In this document: positions 37,301 through 46,175 of the stretch, in pieces
Layout: the number at the start of each line of letters is the position of its first letter
Numbering within the stretch: the first letter of the stretch is position 1
Assembly: GCA_050246635.1 (NCBI GenBank)
Contig: JBFWVR010000002.1
Span: 1 to 64,000 of the forward strand
Direction: 5' to 3'
Length of the DNA stretch: 64,000 nucleotides
From: JBFWVR01 sp050246635
GTDB lineage: Bacteria; Acidobacteriota; Vicinamibacteria; Vicinamibacterales; UBA2999
The notes under the pieces: generated by a model
The model's database searches: none
The model's input: the letters and a program-made list of their open reading frames with translations, nothing else
What the model was told of the DNA's origin: nothing
Position numbers and translations under genes: made by a program

Positions 37301-37504
37301 GGGCCTCCGGGCCGCGCGTGGGCGGCGGCAGTGCCCGACCGCCGGGCCTGCTCCGCGCCGCGCCGGGCCCGGGCCGTGCGGCCGCGGTCGGGAAATCCCT
37401 CTCGAGTGCGCGGACAGTGTAGTCTGACAACTCGCCGCGCGGGCACATTCTTTGGCCGCCATCCCGAATCCGCCGCCGGGGCTTGCCGCGGTGGCGGCTG
37501 GCGG

Positions 37505-37510
37505 TAGAAT
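37505..37510 (+). promoter_or_regulatory. -10 box TAGAAT, predicted leaderless promoter of the DinB gene
   Basis: TAGAAT is followed by 7 bases and ATG 37518; no Shine-Dalgarno is present. Confidence 0.55.
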
Positions 37511-37517
37511 CGTCGCC

Positions 37518-37979
37518 ATGCTCGCCCATCACCGCCGGCTGCTCGCCTTCGACCACTGGGCCAACCGCGAGACGCTTGCCGCCATCGAGGCGGTGGCCAA
37601 TCACACCCCGCGGGCCGTCACCCGCATGGCGCACATCATGGCGGCCAAGCGGCTCTGGTACGCGCGCGTGGCCGGCACCGAGCCGCCCTACACCGTCGAC
37701 CCGGCGCTCAGCGTCGAGGAGATCCGGTCGAACCTGCTGGCCGCGCACGACGAGTGGATGGCCCTGCTCGACACGCTGGCCGAGGACGACCTCGCGCGGG
37801 TCATCGCCTACACCACCACCAAGGGCGACCCGTACACGAGCACGCTCGGCGACATCCTCGCGCACCTGCCGCTGCACGGGCAGCACCACCGCGGGCAGGC
37901 GCTGCTCGAGGTGCGGGCGGCCGGCGGCACGCCGCCCTCGATCGACTTCATCCACGCCGCGCGCCAGGGCATCGTCTAG
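37518..37979 (+). CDS. DinB/YfiT-family putative metalloenzyme
   Basis: A 153-residue four-helix-bundle protein of the DinB superfamily. The three metal-binding His are expected in LAFDHWAN, RMAHIMAAKRLW and LPLHGQHHRGQ, all present. DinB-like proteins include metal-dependent thiol transferases and many of unknown role. The start is set by the -10-like box 7 bases upstream. It stands alone, between an MFS gene on the opposite strand and oxyR. Confidence 0.85.
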   Translation: MLAHHRRLLAFDHWANRETLAAIEAVANHTPRAVTRMAHIMAAKRLWYARVAGTEPPYTVDPALSVEEIRSNLLAAHDEWMALLDTLAEDDLARVIAYTTTKGDPYTSTLGDILAHLPLHGQHHRGQALLEVRAAGGTPPSIDFIHAARQGIV

Positions 37980-38095
37980 CGTCGCGGGGCAGGCCCGCCG
38001 CGGCTCGCGCCGGCACACCCGATCGGCTATCGTGATCGGGTCGTGCCCGTGCCCCCCATCCCTTCACGCTCCGCCAGCTCCAGTACCTCCTCGCC

Positions 38096-38974
38096 GTGGC
38101 CGAGACCCTCTCGTTCCGCAAGGCGGCGGACGAGTGCCATGTCTCACAGCCCTCGCTGAGCGCCCAGGTCTGCGAGATCGAGGACCGGCTCGGCGTACGC
38201 GTGTTCGAACGCGACCGCCGGCGCGTCCTGCTGACCGCGGCCGGCCGCGAAATCATCGAGCGCGCCCGCCGCGTGCTGTCCGAGGCCGACGACCTGGTGC
38301 TCGCGGCGCGGCGGGCCGGGGATCCGCTCGCGGGCACCTTGCGCATCGGCGTCATCCCGACGATTTCCCCGTACCTCCTCCCGCCGGTGACTCCGCGCCT
38401 GCGCCAGCGGTTCCCCCGCCTGACGGTGGCCTGGTTCGAGGAGAAGACCGACGTGCTGATGGCCCACCTCGAGACCGGCGCCCTCGAGGCGGCGCTGGTC
38501 GCCCTCGAGGCCGACATCGGGGACGTCGACCGCGAGGTGATCGCGCGGGACCCGTTCCTGCTCGTGGCCCCGCGCAACCACCCGCTGGGGCGCGGGCGGG
38601 GCGCGGCCGCGCCGGCAGACCTGCGCGGCGCCGAGGTCCTCCTGCTGGACGAGGGCCACTGCTTCCGCAACCAGGCCCTGGCGCTCTGTGACCGCGTCCG
38701 CGCCCGCGAGTCGGAGTTCCGGGCGACGAGCCTGTCGACGCTGGTGCAGATGGTGGCGGGCGGCGCCGGCGTGACGCTGGTGCCGTCGCTGGCCGTGCCG
38801 ACGGAAGGACGGCGGGCGAAGCTCGCCGTGCGGCCCTTCACCGTGCCCGCGCCGGCCCGGACGGTCGCGCTCGTGTGGCGCAGGCGATCGCCGCTTGCCG
38901 AGGCCCTGCGGGAAGTGGCGGGGGCGATTCGCGACGCGTATCCGGGGGCGGAGGGACCGGTGAGAAAGACGTAG
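38096..38974 (+). CDS. oxyR: OxyR-type LysR regulator; 5' end apparently frameshifted
   Basis: A LysR regulator, 292 residues from GTG 38096. The HTH is largely present (SFRKAADECHVSQPSLSAQV). The redox motif HCFRNQALALC has C189 and C198, the same 9-residue spacing as the OxyR disulphide pair, so this is very probably a peroxide sensor. The preceding bases encode PFTLRQLQYLLA, the expected LysR N-terminus, but in this frame there is no start codon before an in-frame TGA at 38033. One extra base in the run near 38060 would join it to GTG 38049 (MPPIP...). The gene is therefore a frameshift or a sequencing error. It is convergent with katG, its probable target. Confidence 0.8.
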   Translation: MAETLSFRKAADECHVSQPSLSAQVCEIEDRLGVRVFERDRRRVLLTAAGREIIERARRVLSEADDLVLAARRAGDPLAGTLRIGVIPTISPYLLPPVTPRLRQRFPRLTVAWFEEKTDVLMAHLETGALEAALVALEADIGDVDREVIARDPFLLVAPRNHPLGRGRGAAAPADLRGAEVLLLDEGHCFRNQALALCDRVRARESEFRATSLSTLVQMVAGGAGVTLVPSLAVPTEGRRAKLAVRPFTVPAPARTVALVWRRRSPLAEALREVAGAIRDAYPGAEGPVRKT

Positions 38975-39000
38975 GGTGTGGATTTCGCGGAGGAAACAAT

Positions 39001-39034
39001 CCACGGATTACACGGATTACACGGATTACACGAA
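39001..39034 (+). repeat. 9-bp array (CACGGATTA)
   Basis: Three to four copies of CACGGATTA follow oxyR in the gap before katG. Related inverted bits (AATCCGTG) occur at 39080-39102. Confidence 0.8.
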
Positions 39035-39126
39035 TGTTCCGGAGGACGGATCTCAGGCTGACAGCGCCGTCTCGCCTCGCGTGGAATCCGTGAAATCCGT
39101 GGACGACCTGCCCACGACCTGCGGCA

Positions 39127-39159
39127 GAGGACGCGCGCCCGCCACGGGCGCGCGTCCTC
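39127..39159. terminator. 14-bp perfect hairpin between oxyR and katG
   Basis: GAGGACGCGCGCCC and GGGCGCGCGTCCTC pair perfectly around GCCAC, 7 bases after the katG stop. There is no T tract; it probably serves transcripts from both sides. Confidence 0.7.
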
Positions 39160-39165
39160 GCCTCC

Positions 39166-41385
39166 TCAGTCCAGATCGAACCGATCGAGGTTCATCACCT
39201 TCGTCCACGCGGCGACGAAGTCCCGCACGAAGCGGTCCTGCCCGTCGGCCTGCGCGTAGACCTCCGCCACGGCCCGCAGCTCGGAATTCGACCCGAACAG
39301 CAGGTCCACCGGGGTCGCGGTCCACTTGAGGGCGCCGGTGGCGCGGTCGTGCCCCTCGTAGAGCCCTTCGGTGGACGCGGGCGTCCAGGTCGTGCCCATG
39401 TCGAGCAGGTTGACGAAGTAGTCGTTCGTCAGCGTGCCGGGGCGGCTCGTGAAGACCCCGTGCGTGGCCTGTCCCGCGTTCGCACCGAGCGCCCGCATCC
39501 CGCCGACGAGCACCGTCATCTCGGGCACCGTCAGCGTCAGCATGTTCGCGCGATCCACGAGCATCGCCGCCGGCGAGCGTCGCTGGCCCGCGCGGTAGTA
39601 GTTGCGGAAGCCGTCCGCCGTCGGCTCCAGCACCGCGAACGACGTGACGTCGGTCTGTTCGGCTGACGCGTCGGCGCGCCCCGGCGTGAACGGCACCTCC
39701 ACGGGATGGCCCGCCCGACGCGCGGCCTCCTCGATGCCGGCGCTGCCGCCCAGCACGATCAGGTCGGCCAGCGACACCCGCTTGCGGCCAGCCTGCGCGC
39801 GGTTGAACTCCTGCTGGATGGCCTCGAGCCGCTGCAGCGTGGTGGCGAGCTCCGCCGGGTCGTTGACCGCCCAGTCGCGCTGCGGCGCCAGGCGGATGCG
39901 CGCGCCGTTCGCCCCGCCACGCATGTCGGTGCCGCGGAAGGTCACCGCCGAGGCCCAGGCGGTGCGCACGAGCTGCGGCACCGTGAGGCCCGAGGCCAGG
40001 AGCCGCGACTTCAACGCCGCGATGTCGGCCGCGTCGATCACCGGGTGGTCGACGGCGGGGATCGGGTCCTGCCAGATCAACACCTCCTGCGGCACCTCGG
40101 GACCGAGGTATCGCGCGCGCGGCCCGAGGTCACGATGGGTCAGCTTGAACCACGCCTTCGCGAAGGCCAGCCGGAAGGCCTCGGGATCGTCGAGGAAGCG
40201 GCGGGAGATCTTCTCGTAGGCCGGGTCGAACCGGAGCGCGAGGTCCGTGGTGAACATCATCGGCGCGTGCCGCTTCGACGGGTCGTGCGCGTCGGGGAAC
40301 CGGTTCGCGCCGGCATTGTCGGCCGGCATCCACTGCTGCGCACCCGCCGGGCTCTTCGTCAGCACCCACTCGTAGTTGAACAGGTTCTCGAAGAACTCGC
40401 TCGTCCACGTCGTCGGGCGGCTGGTCCACGACCCTTCGAGGCCGCTGGTGATGGTGTCGCCGGCGTTGCCGCTGCCGCACTTGTTGGTCCAGCCGAGCCC
40501 CTGCTGCTCGGTCGCCGCGGCGCCGGGTTCGGGACCGACGCAGTCGGCCGGTGGCCTGGCGCCATGCGCCTTGCCGAACGTGTGGCCACCGGCGATGAGG
40601 GCCACGGTCTCCTCGTCGTTCATCGCCATGCGGCCGAACGCCTCGCGGATGTCACGGGCGGCCGCCACCGGGTCGGGTTTGCCGTTCGGCCCCTCGGGAT
40701 TGACGTAGATGAGGCCCATCTGCAGGGCCGCCAGCGGGTTCTCGAGCATGCGGTCGCCCGTGTGGCGCTCGTCGCCCAGGAAGTCCTTCTCGGGCCCCCA
40801 GTACACGAGGTCGGGCTCCCACTCGTCGACACGGCCACCGGCGAACCCGAACGTCTGGAAGCCCATCGACTCCAGCGCGACGTTGCCCGAGAGCACCATC
40901 AGGTCGGCCCACGAGATCTTCTGGCCGTACTTCTGCTTGACCGGCCAGAGCAGCCGGCGGGCCTTGTCGAGGTTCACGTTGTCCGGCCAGCTGTTGAGGG
41001 GATCGAAGCGCATCTGCCCGCCACCCGAGCCCCCACGGCCGTCACCCACGCGGTACGTGCCTGCGGAGTGCCAGGCGAGACGGATGAAGAACGGGCCGTA
41101 GTTCCCGTAGTCCGCGGGCCACCAGGGCTGCGACGTCGTCAGCACGGCCTTGATGTCCTGCTTCACCGCGGCCAGGTCGAGGCTGGCGAATGCCGCCGCG
41201 TAGTCGAAGTCGTCGCCGACGGGATTGGACTCGGCGGCGTGCTGGCGCAGCACCGAGAGGTCGAGCTGGTCGGGCCACCAGAACTGGTTGGGCTTCGGCT
41301 CGCCCTGGGCGCCCGCCGGCGTCGAGACCAGCGTCAGCGCCAGTGCCGCGACGGCGGGAATCAACGTCCTGAGTTTCGTGCTCAT
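39166..41385 (-). CDS. katG: Catalase-peroxidase with Sec signal peptide
   Basis: A 739-residue haem enzyme that dismutates H2O2 and has peroxidase activity. Distal residues R102, W105 and H106 lie in RLAWHSAGTYR. The proximal His is H268 in IAGGHTFGKAHG. The Met-Tyr-Trp crosslink residues are W105, Y227 and M255. Both halves of the duplicated peroxidase fold are present, the second inactive as usual. A clear signal peptide (MSTKLRTLIPAVAALALTLV, then STPAGAQ) indicates export to the periplasm, unlike most cytoplasmic KatG. AGGAGA lies upstream of ATG 41385. OxyR is encoded convergently next door. Confidence 0.95.
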   Translation of the reverse strand: MSTKLRTLIPAVAALALTLVSTPAGAQGEPKPNQFWWPDQLDLSVLRQHAAESNPVGDDFDYAAAFASLDLAAVKQDIKAVLTTSQPWWPADYGNYGPFFIRLAWHSAGTYRVGDGRGGSGGGQMRFDPLNSWPDNVNLDKARRLLWPVKQKYGQKISWADLMVLSGNVALESMGFQTFGFAGGRVDEWEPDLVYWGPEKDFLGDERHTGDRMLENPLAALQMGLIYVNPEGPNGKPDPVAAARDIREAFGRMAMNDEETVALIAGGHTFGKAHGARPPADCVGPEPGAAATEQQGLGWTNKCGSGNAGDTITSGLEGSWTSRPTTWTSEFFENLFNYEWVLTKSPAGAQQWMPADNAGANRFPDAHDPSKRHAPMMFTTDLALRFDPAYEKISRRFLDDPEAFRLAFAKAWFKLTHRDLGPRARYLGPEVPQEVLIWQDPIPAVDHPVIDAADIAALKSRLLASGLTVPQLVRTAWASAVTFRGTDMRGGANGARIRLAPQRDWAVNDPAELATTLQRLEAIQQEFNRAQAGRKRVSLADLIVLGGSAGIEEAARRAGHPVEVPFTPGRADASAEQTDVTSFAVLEPTADGFRNYYRAGQRRSPAAMLVDRANMLTLTVPEMTVLVGGMRALGANAGQATHGVFTSRPGTLTNDYFVNLLDMGTTWTPASTEGLYEGHDRATGALKWTATPVDLLFGSNSELRAVAEVYAQADGQDRFVRDFVAAWTKVMNLDRFDLD

Positions 41386-41447
41386 CGAGATCTCCTGAGT
41401 GGTCGGTCCATCGGCCACCCACTCTACGGAGTCCGCGTGCGAGCGCC

Positions 41448-41484
41448 TCATACATAGATGCAATCGGACTGATAGCCTCAGGCT
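41448..41484 (-). promoter_or_regulatory. AT-rich control region upstream of katG
   Basis: An AT-rich island holding TATGTATGA-type sequence, two ATAG tetramers and the palindrome AGCCTCAGGCT lies 63-99 bases before the katG ATG. It is the likely promoter/operator, but it does not match the full four-tetramer OxyR site. Confidence 0.35.
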
Positions 41485-41648
41485 GTCACCGCCCGCCGGG
41501 CGTGCCATCGCACCGCGGCAGGACAGCCGGCCGACAAGATTCCGGCGCCCGCGGGCCCGCCCGACACGGCTGTCGCCCGCCACGCGGCGCCACGCCGCCC
41601 GCCGGCGCGGGGCGCGCGGTTCGCGCTGGTGTTTGGGGACCCTCTTGG

Positions 41649-41654
41649 TAAACT
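41649..41654 (+). promoter_or_regulatory. -10 box TAAACT, predicted leaderless promoter
   Basis: TAAACT (in TTGGTAAACT) is followed by 6 bases and ATG 41661. Confidence 0.5.
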
Positions 41655-41660
41655 GCGCCT

Positions 41661-42155
41661 ATGTTCCGCACGCTGGCCCTGCTCCTCCCGATCGTGCTCG
41701 TCGCCGCCTGCTCCGGAAGCCCCGAACCGGCCGCGCCCGCCACCGACACCACGCCGACCCAGGCCCCAAACGACAGCGAGCACGCCGGCCTCACGATGCC
41801 GCACGGCGATCACAGCCCGCAGCACGGTGGCATGGTGATGATGAACGACGACCTGCACTTCGAGGTCGTCTTCGATCGCGGCGGCAAGCACCAGATCTGG
41901 TTCACCGACGCCGTGCGCTCCGAGCTGCCCGCCACGGTCGCCAGCGACGTGACGCTGACGCTCACGCGGCCCGGCCAGCCCGACGAAGTGCTGCCGCTCA
42001 CGGTCGACGACTACGGCGAGAGCTGGGTCGCCAACGGCCGGCCGGTGGAGGGCGACGACGTGATGGTGAAGATTGCCTATAACGTGAGCGGCACGCCGTT
42101 CGAGGTCGAGGTGCCGTTCTTCATTCCCGCCACCACCCCACCACAGGAGCCGTGA
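41661..42155 (+). CDS. His/Met-rich lipoprotein, probable metal-binding
   Basis: A 164-residue lipoprotein (lipobox LVAAC, Cys at residue 17). A Pro/Thr-rich linker leads to a His/Met-rich stretch, HAGLTMPHGDHSPQHGGMVM. An immunoglobulin-like beta domain follows (LHFEVVFDRGGKHQIWF). Similar HGG-containing domains occur in periplasmic copper-handling and efflux-associated proteins, so copper or another soft metal is a reasonable guess. Its stop overlaps the start of the acetamidase-like gene (GTGA), so the two are co-translated. Confidence 0.75.
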   Translation: MFRTLALLLPIVLVAACSGSPEPAAPATDTTPTQAPNDSEHAGLTMPHGDHSPQHGGMVMMNDDLHFEVVFDRGGKHQIWFTDAVRSELPATVASDVTLTLTRPGQPDEVLPLTVDDYGESWVANGRPVEGDDVMVKIAYNVSGTPFEVEVPFFIPATTPPQEP

Positions 42156-43183
42156 GCGTGACCACTGTCCTCCGCTCGCTCGGCGCCGTCGGCGTGCTCG
42201 CCGTGCTCGGTGCCCTGTCGCTCGGCGCCCGGCAGCCCGCGACCCATCGTCTCGAAGCCACGCCGGCGACCGTCGCCTACGGGTACTACTGGTCGGACAA
42301 GGCCCCCGCCTTGCGCATCCGGTCGGGTGACATCATCGACGTGGACACCATGCTGACGTCGACCCCGGATCGCCTCGAGCGGTCCGGGGTCCCGCCGTCC
42401 GAGGTGCAGGCGTCGTTGCGCGCCATCGTCTCGGAGGTCACGGACCGCGGGCCGGGCGGCCACATCCTGACGGGACCTGTCTACGTGGAGGGCGCGGAGC
42501 CGGGCGACGCGCTCGAGGTGAAGGTCCTGTCCATCGACCTCCCGATCGCCTACGGCTACAACGGGTGCAGCGGGTTCATCCGCGAGAACTGCGAAGCGGG
42601 CCGCGGGTCGACCATCATCCGCCTCGATCGGGAACGCATGACCGCCGAGTTCGCGCCCGGCATCGTCATCCCGCTGCGGCCGTTCTTCGGCAGCATGGGT
42701 GTCGCGCCACCGCCGGCCCTGGGCCGCGTCAGCAGCAACCCGCCGGGCCAGCACGCGGGCAACCTGGACAACAAGGAGCTGGTGGCCGGCACCACGCTGT
42801 GGATTCCGGTCCACGTGCCGGGCGCGCTCTTCGAGATCGGGGACGGGCATGCCGCGCAGGGCGACGGCGAGGTGGACCAGACCGCGATCGAGACCTCGCT
42901 CCGCGGCCGGGTCCAGCTCACCGTGCGCAAGGGCCTGCACCTCGAGTGGCCACGCGCCGAGACCGACACCGACTACATCAGCATGGGCACGGACGTGGAC
43001 CTGACCGTCGCCACGCGGATTGCCATCCAGCAGATGGTGGACTTCCTCGTGGAGACGCGCGGCCTCGACCGGCACCAGGCCTACCAGCTCACGAGCATCG
43101 CCGGCAATGTCGCGATCACCCAACTCGTGGATGGCACGATGGGCGTGCACGTGAAGATGCCGAAGTCGATCTTCGTGCGCTGA
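42152..43183 (+). CDS. Secreted acetamidase/formamidase-family protein
   Basis: A 343-residue protein of the FmdA_AmdA family with an N-terminal signal (to about residue 26). Family features include SGDIIDVDTM, GPGGHILTGPVYVEGAEPGD, IPLRPFFGSMG and NLDNKELVAGTTLWIPVHV. The stretch LFEIGDGHAAQGDGEVDQTA is diagnostic. The cytoplasmic enzymes hydrolyse small amides; an exported version suggests work on external amides. The start is GTG overlapping the upstream TGA, with AGGAG 8 bases before it. Its 3' end is 9 bases from a convergent amidohydrolase gene. Confidence 0.9.
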   Translation: MSVTTVLRSLGAVGVLAVLGALSLGARQPATHRLEATPATVAYGYYWSDKAPALRIRSGDIIDVDTMLTSTPDRLERSGVPPSEVQASLRAIVSEVTDRGPGGHILTGPVYVEGAEPGDALEVKVLSIDLPIAYGYNGCSGFIRENCEAGRGSTIIRLDRERMTAEFAPGIVIPLRPFFGSMGVAPPPALGRVSSNPPGQHAGNLDNKELVAGTTLWIPVHVPGALFEIGDGHAAQGDGEVDQTAIETSLRGRVQLTVRKGLHLEWPRAETDTDYISMGTDVDLTVATRIAIQQMVDFLVETRGLDRHQAYQLTSIAGNVAITQLVDGTMGVHVKMPKSIFVR

Positions 43184-43192
43184 CGTCCGTGC

Positions 43193-44506
43193 TCACCGCG
43201 GGCGCCAGCCGTTCACCGGTCCGCCGTGGAAGAACTTCTCGGGGGTCATCACCCCGTCGCGCTTGAACACCATCCCGTCCTTCATCACGAACCGCACGCG
43301 CCGCAGGGCGTCGAGGTTCGCGAGCGGATCGCCCTCGACCGCGATGAGGTCGGCGATCAGCCCCGCCTTGATCGGCCCCCGGGTGCCTGTCGTCTCGCTC
43401 ACGGCATAGCCGGTCGTGGTCATGGCCCGGATCACGTCGGCGTTCGGGATGCCCGCCGCCTGCCAGGTCTCGATGAAGGAGATGGCGACCTCGCCGCGCG
43501 TCTTGCCCGGCACGTAGTAGTCGGCGTCGGTCGAGAACGTCAGCGGCACCTTCTTCTCCCACGCGTCCTTCAGCAGGCGCACGGTGCGCTCGTACCGCGT
43601 GGGGTTCGTGTGGCCGGTGAGCGAGATCGGCGTCTCGGTCCCGGCGCGGTAGACGCCCTTGCGCGCCATCTCCGCATGCAGTTCCGGCGTCATGCCCGAG
43701 TCGTGCGCGATGGACCAGATCCCCGCCTCCACGGCGCGGCGGGCGCCCTCGATGGTCTGGCAGTGCCCCTCCACCTTCATGCCGGCCTTGGCGGCCTCCG
43801 ACACGAACAGGCGAATCTCGTCGGCCGTGTAGCCGTACGGCTTGCAGTCGACGCAGATCTTGATCACCTTCGCGCCGAAGAGGATGTTCTGCCGCACGGC
43901 CTTGATGATCTCGTCATGCGTGTCGGCGTCGAGGTACTCGGGATAGACGAGCCCCTTGCCCACGGCCATCTCGGGCGTGGGTGAGAACTGGCCCCCCATC
44001 CCGCCGATGATGATCCCCGAGTTGACGATGGTCGGGCCCGGAATCCAGCCCTGCTCGATGGCCTGGCGCAGGGCGGTGTCGGCGTAGTTGCCGTTGTTGC
44101 CCATGTCCCGGACGATCGTGAAGCCCGACGAGAGCATCTGCAGCCCGTTCGAGACGGCCTGGATGGCGCGCAGCGCCGTCGAGTCCATCACGTACGTCAG
44201 GTAGTAGACGTTGCTCTCGGGCTCTTCCTTGTAGGTGAGCGCGAGATGGTTGTGGGCGTCCACCAGACCGGGCATGACGGTGAGCCCCTGGAGGTCGATG
44301 ACCTCCGCGCCCGGCGGGATCGCAACATCGGCACCCACCGCGGTGAAGCGCCCGTTCTCGACGAGGATGACCTGGCCGGTGGCGACCGTGCCGGCCTCGG
44401 GGTCGAGCAGGCGCCCGGCACGGATGGCGGTCACCTGGGCAGCCGCCAGGGCGGGCCACGCACACACGAGCAGCAGGGCGAGCAGGCGATGGACGGCAGA
44501 TCGCAT
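43193..44506 (-). CDS. Secreted amidohydrolase
   Basis: A 437-residue amidohydrolase with a signal peptide ending LAAAQ. PGLVDAHNHLALTY has the first two metal ligands (HxH). KVIKICVDCKP holds the likely bridging Lys, KVEGHCQT and SIAHDSG the His pair, and FSTDADYYVPG the catalytic Asp. The C-terminal strand block ends VRFVMKDGMVFKR. ATG 44506 is preferred because GGAGGACTCG lies upstream; upstream codons run into a repeat. It is transcribed in the same direction as the ABC permease genes but separated from them by a 250-base repeat-filled gap. Confidence 0.9.
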   Translation of the reverse strand: MRSAVHRLLALLLVCAWPALAAAQVTAIRAGRLLDPEAGTVATGQVILVENGRFTAVGADVAIPPGAEVIDLQGLTVMPGLVDAHNHLALTYKEEPESNVYYLTYVMDSTALRAIQAVSNGLQMLSSGFTIVRDMGNNGNYADTALRQAIEQGWIPGPTIVNSGIIIGGMGGQFSPTPEMAVGKGLVYPEYLDADTHDEIIKAVRQNILFGAKVIKICVDCKPYGYTADEIRLFVSEAAKAGMKVEGHCQTIEGARRAVEAGIWSIAHDSGMTPELHAEMARKGVYRAGTETPISLTGHTNPTRYERTVRLLKDAWEKKVPLTFSTDADYYVPGKTRGEVAISFIETWQAAGIPNADVIRAMTTTGYAVSETTGTRGPIKAGLIADLIAVEGDPLANLDALRRVRFVMKDGMVFKRDGVMTPEKFFHGGPVNGWRPR

Positions 44507-44526
44507 CGAGTCCTCCAGCTGGCAAG

Positions 44527-44757
44527 AGACGAGGCACACGAAGGACACAGAACCCACGGCGCACACGGAAGGCACGGAATACACGGAAGACGCGAGTCTG
44601 GCGGGGCCACCGCTTCGATGGAAGAGCGGTCAGTGCGGCGCTCGGCGACCGTGCGGTCGCGCCCGCGGCCGGCGCCCATGTGCCCTTCGACGTCCGTGTG
44701 CTCCGTGCCCTCCGTGTGCTCCGTGTGCCCCGTGTCCCCGTGTCCCCGTGCTCCGGC
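44527..44757. repeat. 9-bp arrays (CACGGAAGG / CCTCCGTGT) on both sides of a short unique stretch
   Basis: Imperfect 9-base units with a CACGG core run from 44527 to 44594. Their reverse-complement form (CTCCGTGTG) runs from 44695 to 44757, directly at the permease stop. The stretch between them has no clear gene. Confidence 0.75.
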
Positions 44758-46136
44758 TATTCGTAGCGCAGGGCGTCGATGGGATCAAGGCGCGAGGCGC
44801 GGCGGGCCGGGTAGTAGCCGAAGCCGATGCCCACCGCGGCGGAGATGAGGAAGGCGAGCGCGATGGCGGACGGCGAGACCTCGGTCGGCCACTCGAGCAG
44901 CACCGTCAGGCCCTCGGCAGCGGCCATGCCGGCCAGCACGCCGATGGTGCCGCCAATCAGGCTGAGGGTCAGGGCCTCGATGAGGAACTGCACCATCACG
45001 TCGCGGCGGCGGGCGCCGACGGCCAGCCGCAGGCCGATCTCCTTCGTCCGTTCCGTGACGGAGACGAGCATGATGTTCATGATGCCGATCCCGCCGACGA
45101 CGAGCGAGATGGCCGCGATGCTCGCCAGCAGGGCGGTCATGGTGGTCCCGGCGCGCGCCAGCGTGCCCCCCATCTCCTCCATCGTGGCCTGGTCGAGCTT
45201 CGGCATGTTGGCCAGCGCGAACGCCGCGACCTCCGTGTAGAGCCCGCGGGTGATCTGCTGGGCGGCCAGCGTGCGCACGACGAAGTCATCCGGGGTCATG
45301 CCACCCGCCCCACCGCGCCCGGACGGCAGCCCGCTCGTGAAGACCGGGCGCCCGCCCTCGGCGGCGGCCGTCTGGGTCAGGCCATGCCGGTCGCGGAGCA
45401 GGAGGGTGATGGCGTCGCTCACGGTCGTGGCCACGCCCGCCTCGACGACACCGACGGTGATCGTCTGGAGGAAGGGCCGCTCGGTCAGCGCCTGCAGCGC
45501 CGTGACGGGCACGTAGGCGCCCTCGTCCTGGTCCTTGTCCACGGCGCGCATCACGCCGACGACCCGGAAGGGCTGGTCGTGGATGCGTACGGTGCGGCCG
45601 GTCGGATCGACGCCCTCGCCGAACAGGCTCGCGCTGGCCACCCGGCCCAGCGTGATGACGGCATTTCCCTGCTGCACGTCCTCCGGCGTGAAGTTCTCGC
45701 CGTTCAGCCACGTCCAGCCGTGGATGTCGGCGAGGCTCGGCTCGGAGCCCAGGACGAGGGTGAAGAACCGTGCGTCGTCCGACGCCTCGATCCACGCGCG
45801 CTCGCGCAGGTTGGCCGAGACGGCCTGGACGTTGTCGAGCGCGCCGATGGCCGCCGCGTCCTCGCGGCTCAGCGTCGTCGCCGATCCGCGCCCCGTCGCG
45901 ATGTTCATCGACTCGCCACCGCGGATGTAATTGCCGGCCGACACCTCGACGATGTTGGTGCCAGCGGACTTCAGGGTCCGCTCCATGGAGCCGCGCGCGC
46001 CGTTGCCGAGCGCCACCATCGCGATCACGGCGGCGACGCCGATGATCACGCCAAGCATCGTGAGCCCGGTCCGGAGCCGGTTCCGCCCCAGTGCCCGGAG
46101 CCCGATCTGCACGCAGATGATCACGCCACGAATCAC
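44757..46136 (-). CDS. MacB-like ABC transporter permease (second permease)
   Basis: A 459-residue inner-membrane protein. TM1 (about 20-45; RTGLTMLGVIIGVAAVIAMV) is followed by the MacB periplasmic core domain to about residue 300. An FtsX block of three TM helices carries the family motif GIMNIMLVSVTERTKEIGLR; it ends LDPIDALRYE. MacB-type systems move lipoproteins, peptides or antibiotics using mechanotransmission rather than direct transport. The start is GTG. It lies in an operon with another permease and an ATPase, but a 299-base gap filled with a 13-bp array separates the two permeases. Confidence 0.92.
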   Translation of the reverse strand: MIRGVIICVQIGLRALGRNRLRTGLTMLGVIIGVAAVIAMVALGNGARGSMERTLKSAGTNIVEVSAGNYIRGGESMNIATGRGSATTLSREDAAAIGALDNVQAVSANLRERAWIEASDDARFFTLVLGSEPSLADIHGWTWLNGENFTPEDVQQGNAVITLGRVASASLFGEGVDPTGRTVRIHDQPFRVVGVMRAVDKDQDEGAYVPVTALQALTERPFLQTITVGVVEAGVATTVSDAITLLLRDRHGLTQTAAAEGGRPVFTSGLPSGRGGAGGMTPDDFVVRTLAAQQITRGLYTEVAAFALANMPKLDQATMEEMGGTLARAGTTMTALLASIAAISLVVGGIGIMNIMLVSVTERTKEIGLRLAVGARRRDVMVQFLIEALTLSLIGGTIGVLAGMAAAEGLTVLLEWPTEVSPSAIALAFLISAAVGIGFGYYPARRASRLDPIDALRYE

Positions 46137-46175
46137 GACCGCCGCCTCTCTACCGAGCCCACCGGCCCGTCATCG

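Noticed and set aside
41448..41484. Canonical OxyR binding site upstream of katG
   Set aside because: Two ATAG tetramers are 18 bases apart rather than in the ATAG-N7-CTAT-N7-ATAG-N7-CTAT pattern. Noted only as a likely control region.
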